From Jonesiaceae bacterium BS-20 (GTDB lineage: Bacteria > Actinomycetota > Actinomycetes > Actinomycetales > Cellulomonadaceae), in NCBI GenBank assembly GCA_039995105.1, contig CP146203.1, forward strand, positions 496,001 to 560,000: 64,000 nucleotides of DNA. The letters are read 5' to 3'. Position 1 is the first letter of the stretch. Every line of letters starts with the position of its first letter. Both the position numbers and the translations under genes were made by a program. Below, in pieces: positions 1-8,551 of the stretch. The notes below the pieces were generated by a model. The model searched no databases, was not told the DNA's origin, and worked only from the letters and a program-made list of their open reading frames with translations.

Positions 1-482
1 TTGTGGAGCACTCCCAGGAGGAGGGCATTTTGAGGGACGAACAGGGACTGCTCGCCGGTGCGATTGAATTCTCATCGCGCACCGCAGGCGACGTAATGAT
101 CCCGGTTGAAAAACTCGTTACTCTCACAGAAGGCTTCACCCCTGCGGACTTGGAAAAGGAAGTCACTCGCACTGGGTTCAGTCGATTCCCCATTACAGAC
201 ACCACCGGCGATGTCATTGGCTACGTGCACCTGAAGGACGTGCTGTACGCCGGTACACAGCGCAGGGATGAGCCGCTGGCCCGGTTCAGGTACCGCCCGC
301 TTGCCGTATCCGTATTAACCGATGAGGTGGAAGACTCATTAGTTGCAATGCAGCGGTCGGGTGCTCACCTGGCCCGCGTCATGGACGGCGATGCCCTCGT
401 AGGAGTCGTGTTCCTCGAGGACATTATTGAGGAGCTCGTAGGTGAAGTCCGGGACGCCATGCAACGCAATACCTGGAGCTAG
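1..482 (+). CDS. CBS-domain protein, C-terminal part (CNNM/CorC/HlyC-like), 5' truncated by window
   Basis: Only the C-terminal part is visible; the open frame reaches the left edge, so the true start lies outside the window and the GTG at 3 is not a credible start. The visible part carries the linker and CBS pair typical of DUF21-CBS membrane proteins (CNNM/CorC/hemolysin-like family). The segment around EFSSRTAGDVMIPVEKL is the usual entry to the first CBS motif, and VVFLEDIIEELVGEV is the typical end of the second. Family members are membrane proteins whose CBS pair binds adenine nucleotides and which are linked to divalent cation homeostasis. The protein ends shortly after the second CBS motif, so the C-terminal CorC_HlyC domain found in many relatives is absent. 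The family assignment is firm; the substrate is unknown. Confidence 0.75.
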   Translation, partial: VEHSQEEGILRDEQGLLAGAIEFSSRTAGDVMIPVEKLVTLTEGFTPADLEKEVTRTGFSRFPITDTTGDVIGYVHLKDVLYAGTQRRDEPLARFRYRPLAVSVLTDEVEDSLVAMQRSGAHLARVMDGDALVGVVFLEDIIEELVGEVRDAMQRNTWS

Positions 483-543
483 ACGCTAGCTCAGTGTTAC
501 TCCAAGCACACCCTGTCCCACCCTTTAGGACGTAAGCCCTAAT

Positions 544-587
544 GATTTGGGGGTGACTGTTGAAAACTCAACGCTCACCCCCAAATC
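544..587 (+). terminator. Strong hairpin after the CBS gene
   Basis: Outer arms GATTTGGGGGTGA (544-556) and its complement (575-587) enclose a second stem, GTTGA (559-563) with TCAAC (568-572). No T-run follows, as is common for actinobacterial terminators. It lies 62 bases after the CBS gene stop. Confidence 0.6.
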
Positions 588-719
588 GCGTGCGGGGGAG
601 GTTGGTTTTCCACAGGGGGTTGGCTATGCTTTTGGAGGCACAGCAGCCGGGACCGGGTGAATTATTCCCTGACGTTCCGCATACGGTGGCAAGTGAAGCA
701 TGTAGATAGGCTGCTCAAG

Positions 720-744
720 CCCAAATGCCTAACGTGCATTTGGG
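720..744 (+). promoter_or_regulatory. Hairpin in the leader of the M15 carboxypeptidase gene
   Basis: CCCAAATGC (720-728) and GCATTTGGG (736-744) form a perfect 9-bp stem with a 7-base loop, ending about 30 bases before the AGGGGGAG ribosome-binding site. It could be an attenuator, an mRNA-stability element or the end of an upstream transcript. The rest of 483-784 shows no gene. Confidence 0.4.
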
Positions 745-784
745 TGTTGTGTGGCCAAAAACAGGCGAGTAGTAGGGGGAGTGA

Positions 785-1963
785 GTGGCACAGCGTGAGG
801 CGAAGGCGGAGAACAATCTTCCGTTGACTCGCAAAGCTATGCGTGAGGCGGCACTAGCCACTCAGCAAGAGATCCAGGTATCTCAGCTTTCTGACTCCGG
901 GGCCACTCCACCTGCTAACATCCCACAAGCACCCGTTATGACCCGGGCTATGCTCCGGGCTCGCCAAGAGTCTGTTCCATCGGTTGCTCCAATTGTTCCC
1001 GTGAGCGCCTTTGATGAGGTTGTAGTTCCAGAATTTGATTTGAGCGATCCGCGCGATGCGATGTGCCACGACCACGCTCAGGAGAGCGCTGCGTATAGTC
1101 GCCGCGCACAGCAGCAGGAAGCCACCGCGAAGTTTGCCACTCGCGCAAGCCGCAGGGATGCAACGCCGGTCATTATGTTGGACTCTGTGCCAACTTGGGA
1201 CGCGGTTAACCCTTTGACCGATGCTGAGCCAGAGGCGCGCAAGGCAGCTAAACCTACGCGCGCAAATCGTGGCCGCTTGGCTTCCAAGGTTGCCGTTTTG
1301 GCCTCCCTAGCGATGGCAACGGTGGCAGCTCCAGTTGCACTAGCGCACTCGCCAGAGCCAGAAGCTGAGCCTGTTGCTGAAGAAGCACCCGTGCAGTTGG
1401 TAGGCCCAAGCACTGCGGAGGTAGTTGCATCTCCTCAGCATGTAGACGCTATTCCTAGCGGTATTGCCCAACAGACTTCAGTGGATGATCGAGTAGTTCA
1501 GGTTGCCGCACGCTCTGATATTCGTACCCCGTTGAGTGGTTGCGACAGCAGCCAGAGCGCTCCGGGAGAGAATGGCCAGCTAGATGTCAAGGATCTCTGC
1601 TCAGTAAAGAGGGGGCACACCCTCAGAGCTGATGCCGCAGTTGCCTTCCTAGCTCTAGATGAGGCATACCAGGCTAAGTTCGGTACGCCCATGTGTCTAA
1701 CGGACGCATACCGTCCGCTCGAAACCCAGCGGACGCTCAAGATTCAAAAGGGTAGCCTTGCAGCTACCCCGGGCACTTCCAACCACGGTTGGGGCCTTGC
1801 CGTAGATATCTGTAACACGACGTATCACGCCCAGAATAAGTGGGAGTGGCTCAATGAGAACGCTCCACGATTTGGCTGGGCGCAGCCGTCCTGGGCATCA
1901 CGTTCATATGAACCCTGGCACTGGGAATTTACCGATGCCGTCCAAAGCCAACGCGCAAATTAA
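785..1963 (+). CDS. Membrane-anchored D-alanyl-D-alanine carboxypeptidase, peptidase M15B (VanY-like)
   Basis: The C-terminal 120 residues form an M15B (VanY) zinc peptidase domain. The expected metal and catalytic residues are visible: His334 and Asp341 in SNHGWGLAVDI, and Glu376 and His379 in EPWHWEF. Family members trim the terminal D-Ala from peptidoglycan stem peptides. A single hydrophobic segment at about residues 165-187 would anchor the protein with the catalytic domain outside. Unusually, about 160 mostly polar, Ala/Arg/Gln-rich residues precede this segment and should be cytoplasmic. The start at GTG 785 is supported by AGGGGGAG (774-781). It has no operon partner: hairpins lie on both sides. 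The peptidase assignment is secure; the role of the N-terminal region is unknown. Confidence 0.85.
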   Translation: MAQREAKAENNLPLTRKAMREAALATQQEIQVSQLSDSGATPPANIPQAPVMTRAMLRARQESVPSVAPIVPVSAFDEVVVPEFDLSDPRDAMCHDHAQESAAYSRRAQQQEATAKFATRASRRDATPVIMLDSVPTWDAVNPLTDAEPEARKAAKPTRANRGRLASKVAVLASLAMATVAAPVALAHSPEPEAEPVAEEAPVQLVGPSTAEVVASPQHVDAIPSGIAQQTSVDDRVVQVAARSDIRTPLSGCDSSQSAPGENGQLDVKDLCSVKRGHTLRADAAVAFLALDEAYQAKFGTPMCLTDAYRPLETQRTLKIQKGSLAATPGTSNHGWGLAVDICNTTYHAQNKWEWLNENAPRFGWAQPSWASRSYEPWHWEFTDAVQSQRAN

Positions 1964-2002
1964 GTTCATCCCTTGCCGCCCGTATGAGAAACGGACACAT
2001 AG

Positions 2003-2021
2003 ACCGTGGCTTTCCCACGGT
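2003..2021 (+). terminator. Hairpin after the M15 carboxypeptidase gene
   Basis: ACCGTGG (2003-2009) pairs with CCACGGT (2015-2021) around a 5-base loop, followed by TTTG, 40 bases after the stop codon. Confidence 0.55.
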
Positions 2022-2250
2022 TTGCCCTGACCATACTTAGAAGTAGCTGAATTGTGCCCCGGTGATGGGCCGTCAAAGAAATTTCCCCAAAGGTAGTTTC
2101 CAACTGGCATTTTGAGGCCACAACGGACCGCAAACACACAATAGTCCGTTTGGTCCAGCAGCTTTAGCGAATGTTGCTCACGTGGTGAGTAGTTTTGTCG
2201 TGCCCCAATTCCAGTCTGTCGACACTCGAGAACAACGCCCAATCTCAAAT

Positions 2251-2277
2251 TTTGAAAAAATCCCCTAGATATAGGGG
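2251..2277 (-). terminator. Terminator-like hairpin on the minus strand in the pilus leader region
   Basis: On the minus strand CCCCTA-TATC-TAGGGG (2277 down to 2262) is followed directly by ATTTTTTC. That is a short intrinsic-terminator shape, pointing away from the pilus genes. No minus-strand gene lies upstream of it, so it may end an antisense or divergent transcript starting in 2280-2660. The 764 bases between 1964 and 2727 otherwise contain no convincing gene. Confidence 0.4.
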
Positions 2278-2474
2278 GTTAGAATCGTCCGATTTAGTAG
2301 AACCGTTGGTTGCCGGATCGAATCGAGACCATCTGGCAGGCATCTGTTTATTCAATATACAAAACCGTCCTTCTAGGCTTAAATCCGGCCTGAAGTCGAA
2401 CAACGTGGTTCGAGAGGTCCTGAACACCTGACAGATGGCAGCTTTTGGAACAAATTTTTACAGACCATGTGGAA

Positions 2475-2510
2475 GGTTATGCTTTAATGTCACTCAATGT
2501 CACGGTTATG
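2475..2510 (+). promoter_or_regulatory. Nested direct repeats upstream of the pilus operon (candidate operator)
   Basis: AATGTCAC occurs at 2486-2493 and again at 2496-2503, spaced by one helical turn. The pair is flanked by GGTTATG at 2475-2481 and 2504-2510. Direct repeats of this kind are typical of response-regulator sites. The regulator is unknown and no promoter was fixed with confidence. Confidence 0.3.
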
Positions 2511-2727
2511 GGGGTTGCGACAGAAGGTTAAGCGTTTTGGCCTGCCCGGCAAATCGGCTGTAAAGGATTAAGTGCGCTTAAGGGTCTCCTGTGGGAAATG
2601 CGGAGGCTCAGATCACCTTTTCTGGGATTACACTCGGATTTCATGGGGGACAGGCTAGTGTTTTTTGGCCTCCATGTACCAACGAAGGTATTACCGGCAC
2701 CCGCGTACCCTTGGAGACGACAGAGCC

Positions 2728-5700
2728 ATGATCAGCCAGCCAAATCACACAAGTAACGAATTGCAGCGCCTTTCACGGGCGCCGCGCATCATTTTTGGGC
2801 TTCTCATGACTGCCCTCTTTGTGTTCGCACTCGTTGTCGGAACAACAGGTATGGCTGTTGGTGCGAGCGAGGCTCCCGCGCAGGAACCGGTTACTACCGC
2901 TCTAGTATCTGCCGCTGTCGAAGAACCGGAAGCGGAACCGGTTGCAGTGGTTGAAGAAACTGCCGAGGCAGCGGAGGCTGAGCCTATCCCCCTGGATTTG
3001 GCCCCCGCTGCCCCGGCTGCACCTGCGAAAGCAGCTGCAGCCTCAGAAGCCAAACCAGCAACACAATCAAAGTCGGCCAAACCGCAGCAGCAACAACAAG
3101 CACCCGCCGCAAGCGTCCAATCCCAACCAGCAGTTGACGGGGAATCAGCCGCCGGGGACAGCACGCCGCAAGCTGTCGTCGTGCCAGATGTGGTAGAGCC
3201 AGGCGTCGCAGCACTTCGCTGGGCAGTAACCACTGCCGAGGGTGTGAACCAAACTGATACTTCGTTCGAAATTCAAGGCCCCGGCGGAACTGATGTCAAT
3301 GACGACGCTCAGTGGACCACCGGCCTGGCCGCAACCGTTAAGGACTTCACTGGCCAAGAAAACTACTCCGGTCTAGACCTTGACCCCGCTGCCGGCGTAT
3401 TCGAGGTAGCACAACTGGTATCCGACGATGACTCAGCCGTAACGGAACAGATCGAAGCAGACCAGGCCTACCGTGTCCGCCCAACCGAAGCTCCCGAAGG
3501 TATTGCAGTGGGCAATGACGCCGACTGGCAGCCATCCACCGGTGCCGTCGATCCAAAGAGTGAGATCGATTCCTACCTGCTAACAACTACCATTAGCCAA
3601 GAAGTTACCGGTGGTCAAGATGGTACCGGTGATGAAAGTGACTTGGGTTTACAACCTGGGCCGCAGAGTTTGCAAGCTGCACCCCCAGAATTTGGCACAC
3701 TAGCGGCTGGTCCGGATGGGGCTGCCGCGCCGTACCTTTACTGGAGTGTGAAAGACCAAGATGGCAATCCGGCCGGGGGGACTTCGTTCCGGGTCAGCCA
3801 CCTTGTTTCTTCTAGGCTTGGCGCCTGGACTTGGTCAGGGGATGCGAATTCTAGAGTAGTCGAAGATTGTGTCTCTGCTCCTAAACCATGCCCTGCTGGG
3901 AGCCTGGATAAAGACCCGGATCCCGGCGAATTCTTAATAACGCAATACCAAGAGAGCCAAACCGGCGGCAACACCGTGGTTTTTGGTAATAACTACCGGA
4001 TCCGACCAAATGGCGTGCCGGTGGGAACGACATGGACTTCTGCAACAGGGTGGAAGACGATTAATGGCACTAACAATAACACTGCGGCTTGGAGCAACTC
4101 AGCTGGCCAAACACATAACTTTGGGGCTTTCAATGTAAAATCGCCAACGCTTCTGACTCCTACCTGTGCTGCCGGTTATGTATACAGCATCGCTGGTAAC
4201 GGTCAAATGCGCCAAGTAAGCCCCAACAACGTGGTCACTGCATTTGGTGCCCCCGGCGCTAGCGGTGAGTTTAACGGTCTGGGTATTGGCGCGGATGGAA
4301 GTCAGATTTACTCGTTCACTCGCAGTGACCAGACTGCAACCATTCAGAAATATGATGTTTCTACCGGGCAATGGACTTCAACTGGGAAATCTGTAACTAC
4401 GGGGTCTGGCCAAAATATTTCTGCCTGGGTAGCGGGCGGTGTCGACCTATCAACCGGGGACTACTACTTTGGTGGTTTTGGCACCAAAGTCATTAGTTGG
4501 TCGAATTGGACAGTGTTTCATATTTGGAAGTACAACCCCGGCACCAACACCATTTCGTATTCGGGTTATGCGCGGGTCATCAATTCTACCTCTGGAACTA
4601 GCAACGGTGACCTAGCATTTAACTCGAGTGGTGACATGCTCGTGGTCCGAGGATCCGGTACCTCTGTTCGAATTGTTAGCATCAATGCTGTATCGCTCGC
4701 ATCTGCCAATGGTGGTGAACTTGCTGCTGCGTCATCGGTAGACAAGAGCGGCGTTTCTAGCAGCGTAAATGGTATCGCTTTTGATGCGGCTGGTAAGGGG
4801 TTCTTGGGTAATGGCACCACCGTCACCCAATACAACATGCCAGGGTGGCAAAATGGGGTTTCTAAGACCACGAGTTTGAGTGATAGTACCGACCTTGCAG
4901 GGTGTTCCTCGCCAGCGACGATTGCCCTGTACAAGAACGTCAACGGTGAGCGTGTCAGGATCACGGACCAATTCAAACTGAACCTGAATACGGTTCCGGC
5001 AAGCACCTTGGAAACAGTAACAACGCAAGGCACGGATACCGGGGTGCAAAGTCAAAATATTGGACCGCTGCCGACAGCTCGGGGAACCAAATTCACGTTC
5101 AATGAACAGTTTGTTGGCAGCGGCAACGCCTCAGCCGACTATGTTTCTAAGTGGGTCTGCACAATTGACGGTCAACTTCTGAGCAGGAGCGATACTACCA
5201 CCGGGGCAACAGGAACGAGTGGCACCGTAACTATTCCCGCTACTGGTGATGCTGTTGTTTGTACCATCACCAACGCGCCACTGGTTGCAAATGTGACCGT
5301 GCATAAAGAGATCAATACGGTTGCAAACCCATCCGTCTGGACTCCTAAATCTGGATGGCCTGTTGGGGTTGCGGTAACTTCATTCGATAATCCAACCGTC
5401 ACCCCCCAAGACCCAACTCAAAATACGGGTCCCACGGGTGACGCATCTTGGAAGATCAGGTTTGCTGACCAGAACCATTCTGCAAACCTGTCCATATCTG
5501 AAGGAACAGACACACCCGGCTATGAATTTGAATCCGGTGTATGTACAGTCTGGGACCTAAACGGCGCACTCACGTCGACTGTGGAAATTGAGGATCCAGC
5601 GAGTACGCCAATACCTGGTGTCAAGGCAGGGGACAAGGTTGACTGCACCTTCAGAAACAAGGAAGTTCCCGTTTCGATTGTCGTCAAAAAGCAGTGGGTG

Positions 5701-6780
5701 GTTAATGGTGGCAATCCGATTGCGCACGATGAGCAAGACGTCAGCCTTGGTGCGACTTTGAAATTGGATGATGTTGAGACACCGTGGGGATCAGTCATTG
5801 GCTCCCGAAGTGTTGGTGAAACTATCAACGTTAGTGAACAGTCAACAATTGAGACTGAACAATGTACGTTGACCGCTAGCACGATTTCGGGCCCAGGTCT
5901 CACCGGTGAAGTCTCTATTAAGGATGCTCCGGTAGACGTGGAGTTGGAATTGGGCGAGAACGCCTACATGGTCACCAACTCCCTCGACTGCGTCCAGGAA
6001 CTTACCCTCACCAAGGTAGTAGACAATTCCTTTGAAGGTACTCTGCTTCCAGATGACTGGAGTCTTGCTCCAGCGGACTGGAACCAGAAGCTCGTCGCTA
6101 CATCGGGAGGAACTGAATACAAGTTTGACTCGGGCGAGACGATTAATGTTCCGGAGGGAACCTTTACGCTCTCCGAGTTGGATCAGCCCGGGTACCAATT
6201 TGTCTCGCTTGTTTGTGGAGATGAGACCATCACTGACTCGACAATTGAGATTGGGTTTGCTCAAGCGATTGAATGTACGTTCACCAACAAGATTGCTCCG
6301 GGCTCAGTCATCTGGCAAAAAGTTGATGCGGCAGTTCCTGCTAACTTGCTTGGGCAGTCTGAATGGTCACTTACTGGACCTGATGGCACCGAATTCCTAA
6401 GCGGTCCAATTATTGACTGCGTCGAAGCTACTTCGGGTGAATGCAGTGGACCAGACCAAAACCATCAAGCTGGAAAGTTCGCGCTGTCGGGTCTTCCATG
6501 GGGTGTGTACACCTTGACAGAAACGAAGGCACCTCCTGGATACGTGCTACCGATTCAGAATTCACGCGACTTCATCATTGGACCGGACAACATCGGAGAA
6601 AATATCCGGATGCATTGGGACTTCGACAAGATTGTCAATGAACAGCAGGAAGGCATGAGCCTGCCGTTGACCGGTGGTTTAGGCACACAAATCTTTATTC
6701 TTATCGGCGGTTCCGCCCTTGCAGCCTCGCTGGGAATAACCGCAATGCGTCGCAGGAAGGGAGCCACAGAAACTGTGTAA
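2728..6780 (+). CDS. LPLTG-anchored multidomain surface adhesin, probable pilus tip protein
   Basis: This 1350-residue protein has an N-terminal hydrophobic signal (about 22-45), an Ala/Glu/Pro/Gln-rich linker (46-150, with a short poly-Gln), and two related modules at about 154-285 and 331-460. A region at about 475-730, rich in Gly/Asp/Asn turns, looks like a beta-propeller. Several Ig-like SpaA/DUF5979-type domains follow, with recurrent CTFTN or CTFRN ends. A C-terminal SpaA domain (LPWGVYTLTETKAPPGYVLP) is followed by the sorting signal LPLTG (1312-1316), a membrane segment and an RRRKG tail. ATG 2728 is preferred over TTG 2665 because GGAGA (2713-2717) precedes it and a normal signal peptide results. 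It sits before a shaft pilin and sortase C, as tip pilins do in spaABC/fim-type loci. Ligand unknown. Confidence 0.8.
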   Translation: MISQPNHTSNELQRLSRAPRIIFGLLMTALFVFALVVGTTGMAVGASEAPAQEPVTTALVSAAVEEPEAEPVAVVEETAEAAEAEPIPLDLAPAAPAAPAKAAAASEAKPATQSKSAKPQQQQQAPAASVQSQPAVDGESAAGDSTPQAVVVPDVVEPGVAALRWAVTTAEGVNQTDTSFEIQGPGGTDVNDDAQWTTGLAATVKDFTGQENYSGLDLDPAAGVFEVAQLVSDDDSAVTEQIEADQAYRVRPTEAPEGIAVGNDADWQPSTGAVDPKSEIDSYLLTTTISQEVTGGQDGTGDESDLGLQPGPQSLQAAPPEFGTLAAGPDGAAAPYLYWSVKDQDGNPAGGTSFRVSHLVSSRLGAWTWSGDANSRVVEDCVSAPKPCPAGSLDKDPDPGEFLITQYQESQTGGNTVVFGNNYRIRPNGVPVGTTWTSATGWKTINGTNNNTAAWSNSAGQTHNFGAFNVKSPTLLTPTCAAGYVYSIAGNGQMRQVSPNNVVTAFGAPGASGEFNGLGIGADGSQIYSFTRSDQTATIQKYDVSTGQWTSTGKSVTTGSGQNISAWVAGGVDLSTGDYYFGGFGTKVISWSNWTVFHIWKYNPGTNTISYSGYARVINSTSGTSNGDLAFNSSGDMLVVRGSGTSVRIVSINAVSLASANGGELAAASSVDKSGVSSSVNGIAFDAAGKGFLGNGTTVTQYNMPGWQNGVSKTTSLSDSTDLAGCSSPATIALYKNVNGERVRITDQFKLNLNTVPASTLETVTTQGTDTGVQSQNIGPLPTARGTKFTFNEQFVGSGNASADYVSKWVCTIDGQLLSRSDTTTGATGTSGTVTIPATGDAVVCTITNAPLVANVTVHKEINTVANPSVWTPKSGWPVGVAVTSFDNPTVTPQDPTQNTGPTGDASWKIRFADQNHSANLSISEGTDTPGYEFESGVCTVWDLNGALTSTVEIEDPASTPIPGVKAGDKVDCTFRNKEVPVSIVVKKQWVVNGGNPIAHDEQDVSLGATLKLDDVETPWGSVIGSRSVGETINVSEQSTIETEQCTLTASTISGPGLTGEVSIKDAPVDVELELGENAYMVTNSLDCVQELTLTKVVDNSFEGTLLPDDWSLAPADWNQKLVATSGGTEYKFDSGETINVPEGTFTLSELDQPGYQFVSLVCGDETITDSTIEIGFAQAIECTFTNKIAPGSVIWQKVDAAVPANLLGQSEWSLTGPDGTEFLSGPIIDCVEATSGECSGPDQNHQAGKFALSGLPWGVYTLTETKAPPGYVLPIQNSRDFIIGPDNIGENIRMHWDFDKIVNEQQEGMSLPLTGGLGTQIFILIGGSALAASLGITAMRRRKGATETV

Positions 6781-6880
6781 ATCTGCGTTGCACCGCAACG
6801 CAAGGAACCTGCAACTCAAGCAAGAAAATCCTAGTGGCCGCAGCAAAGATGCGACCAGTCACGAAAGGAACACTAGTCAA

Positions 6881-8383
6881 ATGACTAAGCATCAGCTCTT
6901 CTCTTCCAGACGAGCCTTAGCGGGGTTGAGCGCTTTGGCGTTGGCCTCCGCGAGTTTACTCGGTATGAGCGCCGCATCAGCCGAGACAACCCTTGGAGAC
7001 ATCAATTTTGATGAGACCGGTTCGATTACGGTCCACAAACACAAGCACCAAAATGAAAGTGAACCTGTCGAAGCGAATCCTGATGGTAGCGAAAGTATCG
7101 CTACCGAGGGACTCAACGGGGTGACCTTTACCGTCAAGAAGTTGGAATTTGATCTGACTGATCCAACCGTCTGGGATGACCTGGCGGATCTAGATCCTGC
7201 TGGCTTAACCTGTGGCGGTTCTGGTGGAGTAGTTACGGGTACCGTAGATGGTGTGGATGGTGTTGCGGAGTTCTCGAGCCTTGAATTGGGAGTATATCTA
7301 GTCTGTGAAACTGATGCTCCGGATGAGGTAATTGATAGGGCGGATCCGTTTATCGTGACGGTGCCATACCCTAACCAATTTGCGGGAGACAGCGCGGGTA
7401 CATGGTTGTATGACGTGCACGTCTACCCCAAGAACTCAACTGGTGACAATCCCGTTAAGTCGGTTGGTGCTCCATCAGGTCTGGAGTTGGGCAGCACGGT
7501 AGACTTCCCAGTTGAAATCACGATTCCAACGGTAGGTACTGCCGGCTTCACTGGTTTCACAGTTTCTGATGACTTGGATGCAAGACTAACTCCGGTTGGT
7601 GATGGAGTAGAAAGCGTTATGGTCGGTGGAAGTGAGGTGGATACAGGAAACTATGATGTGACTACATCTGGTAATGAGGTAACCGTAACATTCACAGATC
7701 CTGAAGGTTTGAATTTCTTGGCTACCAAGCAGGGTGCGACGCTAACTGTAACATTCCAAGCAACGGTAACCGGAGTGGGAACCATCGACAACACTGCAAT
7801 TGTCAATGTCAACGGTAAAGACTTCACATCCAATGAAGTCTTTACCAGTTGGGGTGATATTGAGATCACCAAGCAAGATAGTGACAATGAATTGCCACTG
7901 AACGGAGCGGTCTTTGAAATCTATCCTGCAGCAACCCCTTATCCTACTGCAGGTGCCGAATGTGCCAATGTGATTGAAGCTGGTGCTAGCGCACTTTCGT
8001 TTGGTGATCCAGGTGAGACCACCTTCACTACATCTGTTGATGGCACCGTAGTTATTCCAGGAGTCTTTGTCAGTGACAGCAACACCATCCCAAGTTCTAC
8101 GGTTCGTTGCTATGTATTGGTGGAGACTGTGGCACCTGCCGGATACGTGCTGCCAGATAACCCGAATACTGCGGTTAAGGTGTCTGCCTCTGCGACAACA
8201 GAGGTTGGGATAACTCTTGGTGCAGAGGTAACAATCAATAACACCAAGCAAGATGTTCCGCAGCTGCCGTTAACTGGTGCACAAGGACAATTGCTGATGG
8301 TATTTGGTGGAGCAGCAGTCCTGTTGACCGGTGCTGGTCTCATGGTGGCTAGCCGCCGTAAGTCCGCATCAAAGAGTGAGTAA
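6881..8383 (+). CDS. Isopeptide-forming fimbrial shaft pilin (SpaA/FimA type)
   Basis: A 500-residue major pilin. A classical signal peptide ends near SAASA. The pilin motif WLYDVHVYPKN supplies Lys184, the residue a class C sortase joins to the next subunit. The E-box YVLVETVAPAGYVLP contains Glu415, which usually promotes intramolecular Lys-Asn isopeptide bonds. The sorting signal LPLTG (462-466), a hydrophobic stretch and an Arg/Lys tail close the protein. The start at ATG 6881 has GAAAGGA 11 bases upstream; the longer frame from 6788 lacks a site and would bury the signal peptide. It lies 100 bases after the tip gene and 168 bases before the sortase gene, so co-transcription is likely. 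It probably polymerises into the fibre carrying the upstream adhesin. Confidence 0.9.
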   Translation: MTKHQLFSSRRALAGLSALALASASLLGMSAASAETTLGDINFDETGSITVHKHKHQNESEPVEANPDGSESIATEGLNGVTFTVKKLEFDLTDPTVWDDLADLDPAGLTCGGSGGVVTGTVDGVDGVAEFSSLELGVYLVCETDAPDEVIDRADPFIVTVPYPNQFAGDSAGTWLYDVHVYPKNSTGDNPVKSVGAPSGLELGSTVDFPVEITIPTVGTAGFTGFTVSDDLDARLTPVGDGVESVMVGGSEVDTGNYDVTTSGNEVTVTFTDPEGLNFLATKQGATLTVTFQATVTGVGTIDNTAIVNVNGKDFTSNEVFTSWGDIEITKQDSDNELPLNGAVFEIYPAATPYPTAGAECANVIEAGASALSFGDPGETTFTTSVDGTVVIPGVFVSDSNTIPSSTVRCYVLVETVAPAGYVLPDNPNTAVKVSASATTEVGITLGAEVTINNTKQDVPQLPLTGAQGQLLMVFGGAAVLLTGAGLMVASRRKSASKSE

Positions 8384-8415
8384 ACCGGTAATCCCCTAGA
8401 GGTTAACTGACTCAC

Positions 8416-8457
8416 AACTGATGGGGGGAAGGCGAAGTGGCCTTTCCACCATCAGTT
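8416..8457 (+). terminator. Hairpin between shaft pilin and sortase genes
   Basis: AACTGATGG (8416-8424) pairs with CCATCAGTT (8449-8457), with an inner AAGGC/GCCTT stem, followed by CTTTCT. A partial terminator here would give more pilin than sortase message, as is common in pilus loci. Confidence 0.6.
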
Positions 8458-8551
8458 CTTTCTAACGGATACGGTGTGCCGCGCGGCATGCCCAACCGTT
8501 GGTCACAGACTTTGTGACAACAAGATCCACGCCTTGATCCAAGGAGAACAC

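Noticed and set aside
2665-2727. TTG 2665 as start of the tip adhesin
   Set aside because: Weaker ribosome-binding site and an Arg/Tyr-rich extension before the signal peptide; ATG 2728 fits better, although this is not proven.
2745-3233. Large antisense open frames over the pilus tip gene (also over the Sdr-type gene and hom)
   Set aside because: Low-complexity shadows of Ala/Pro-rich or repeated coding sequence on the other strand.
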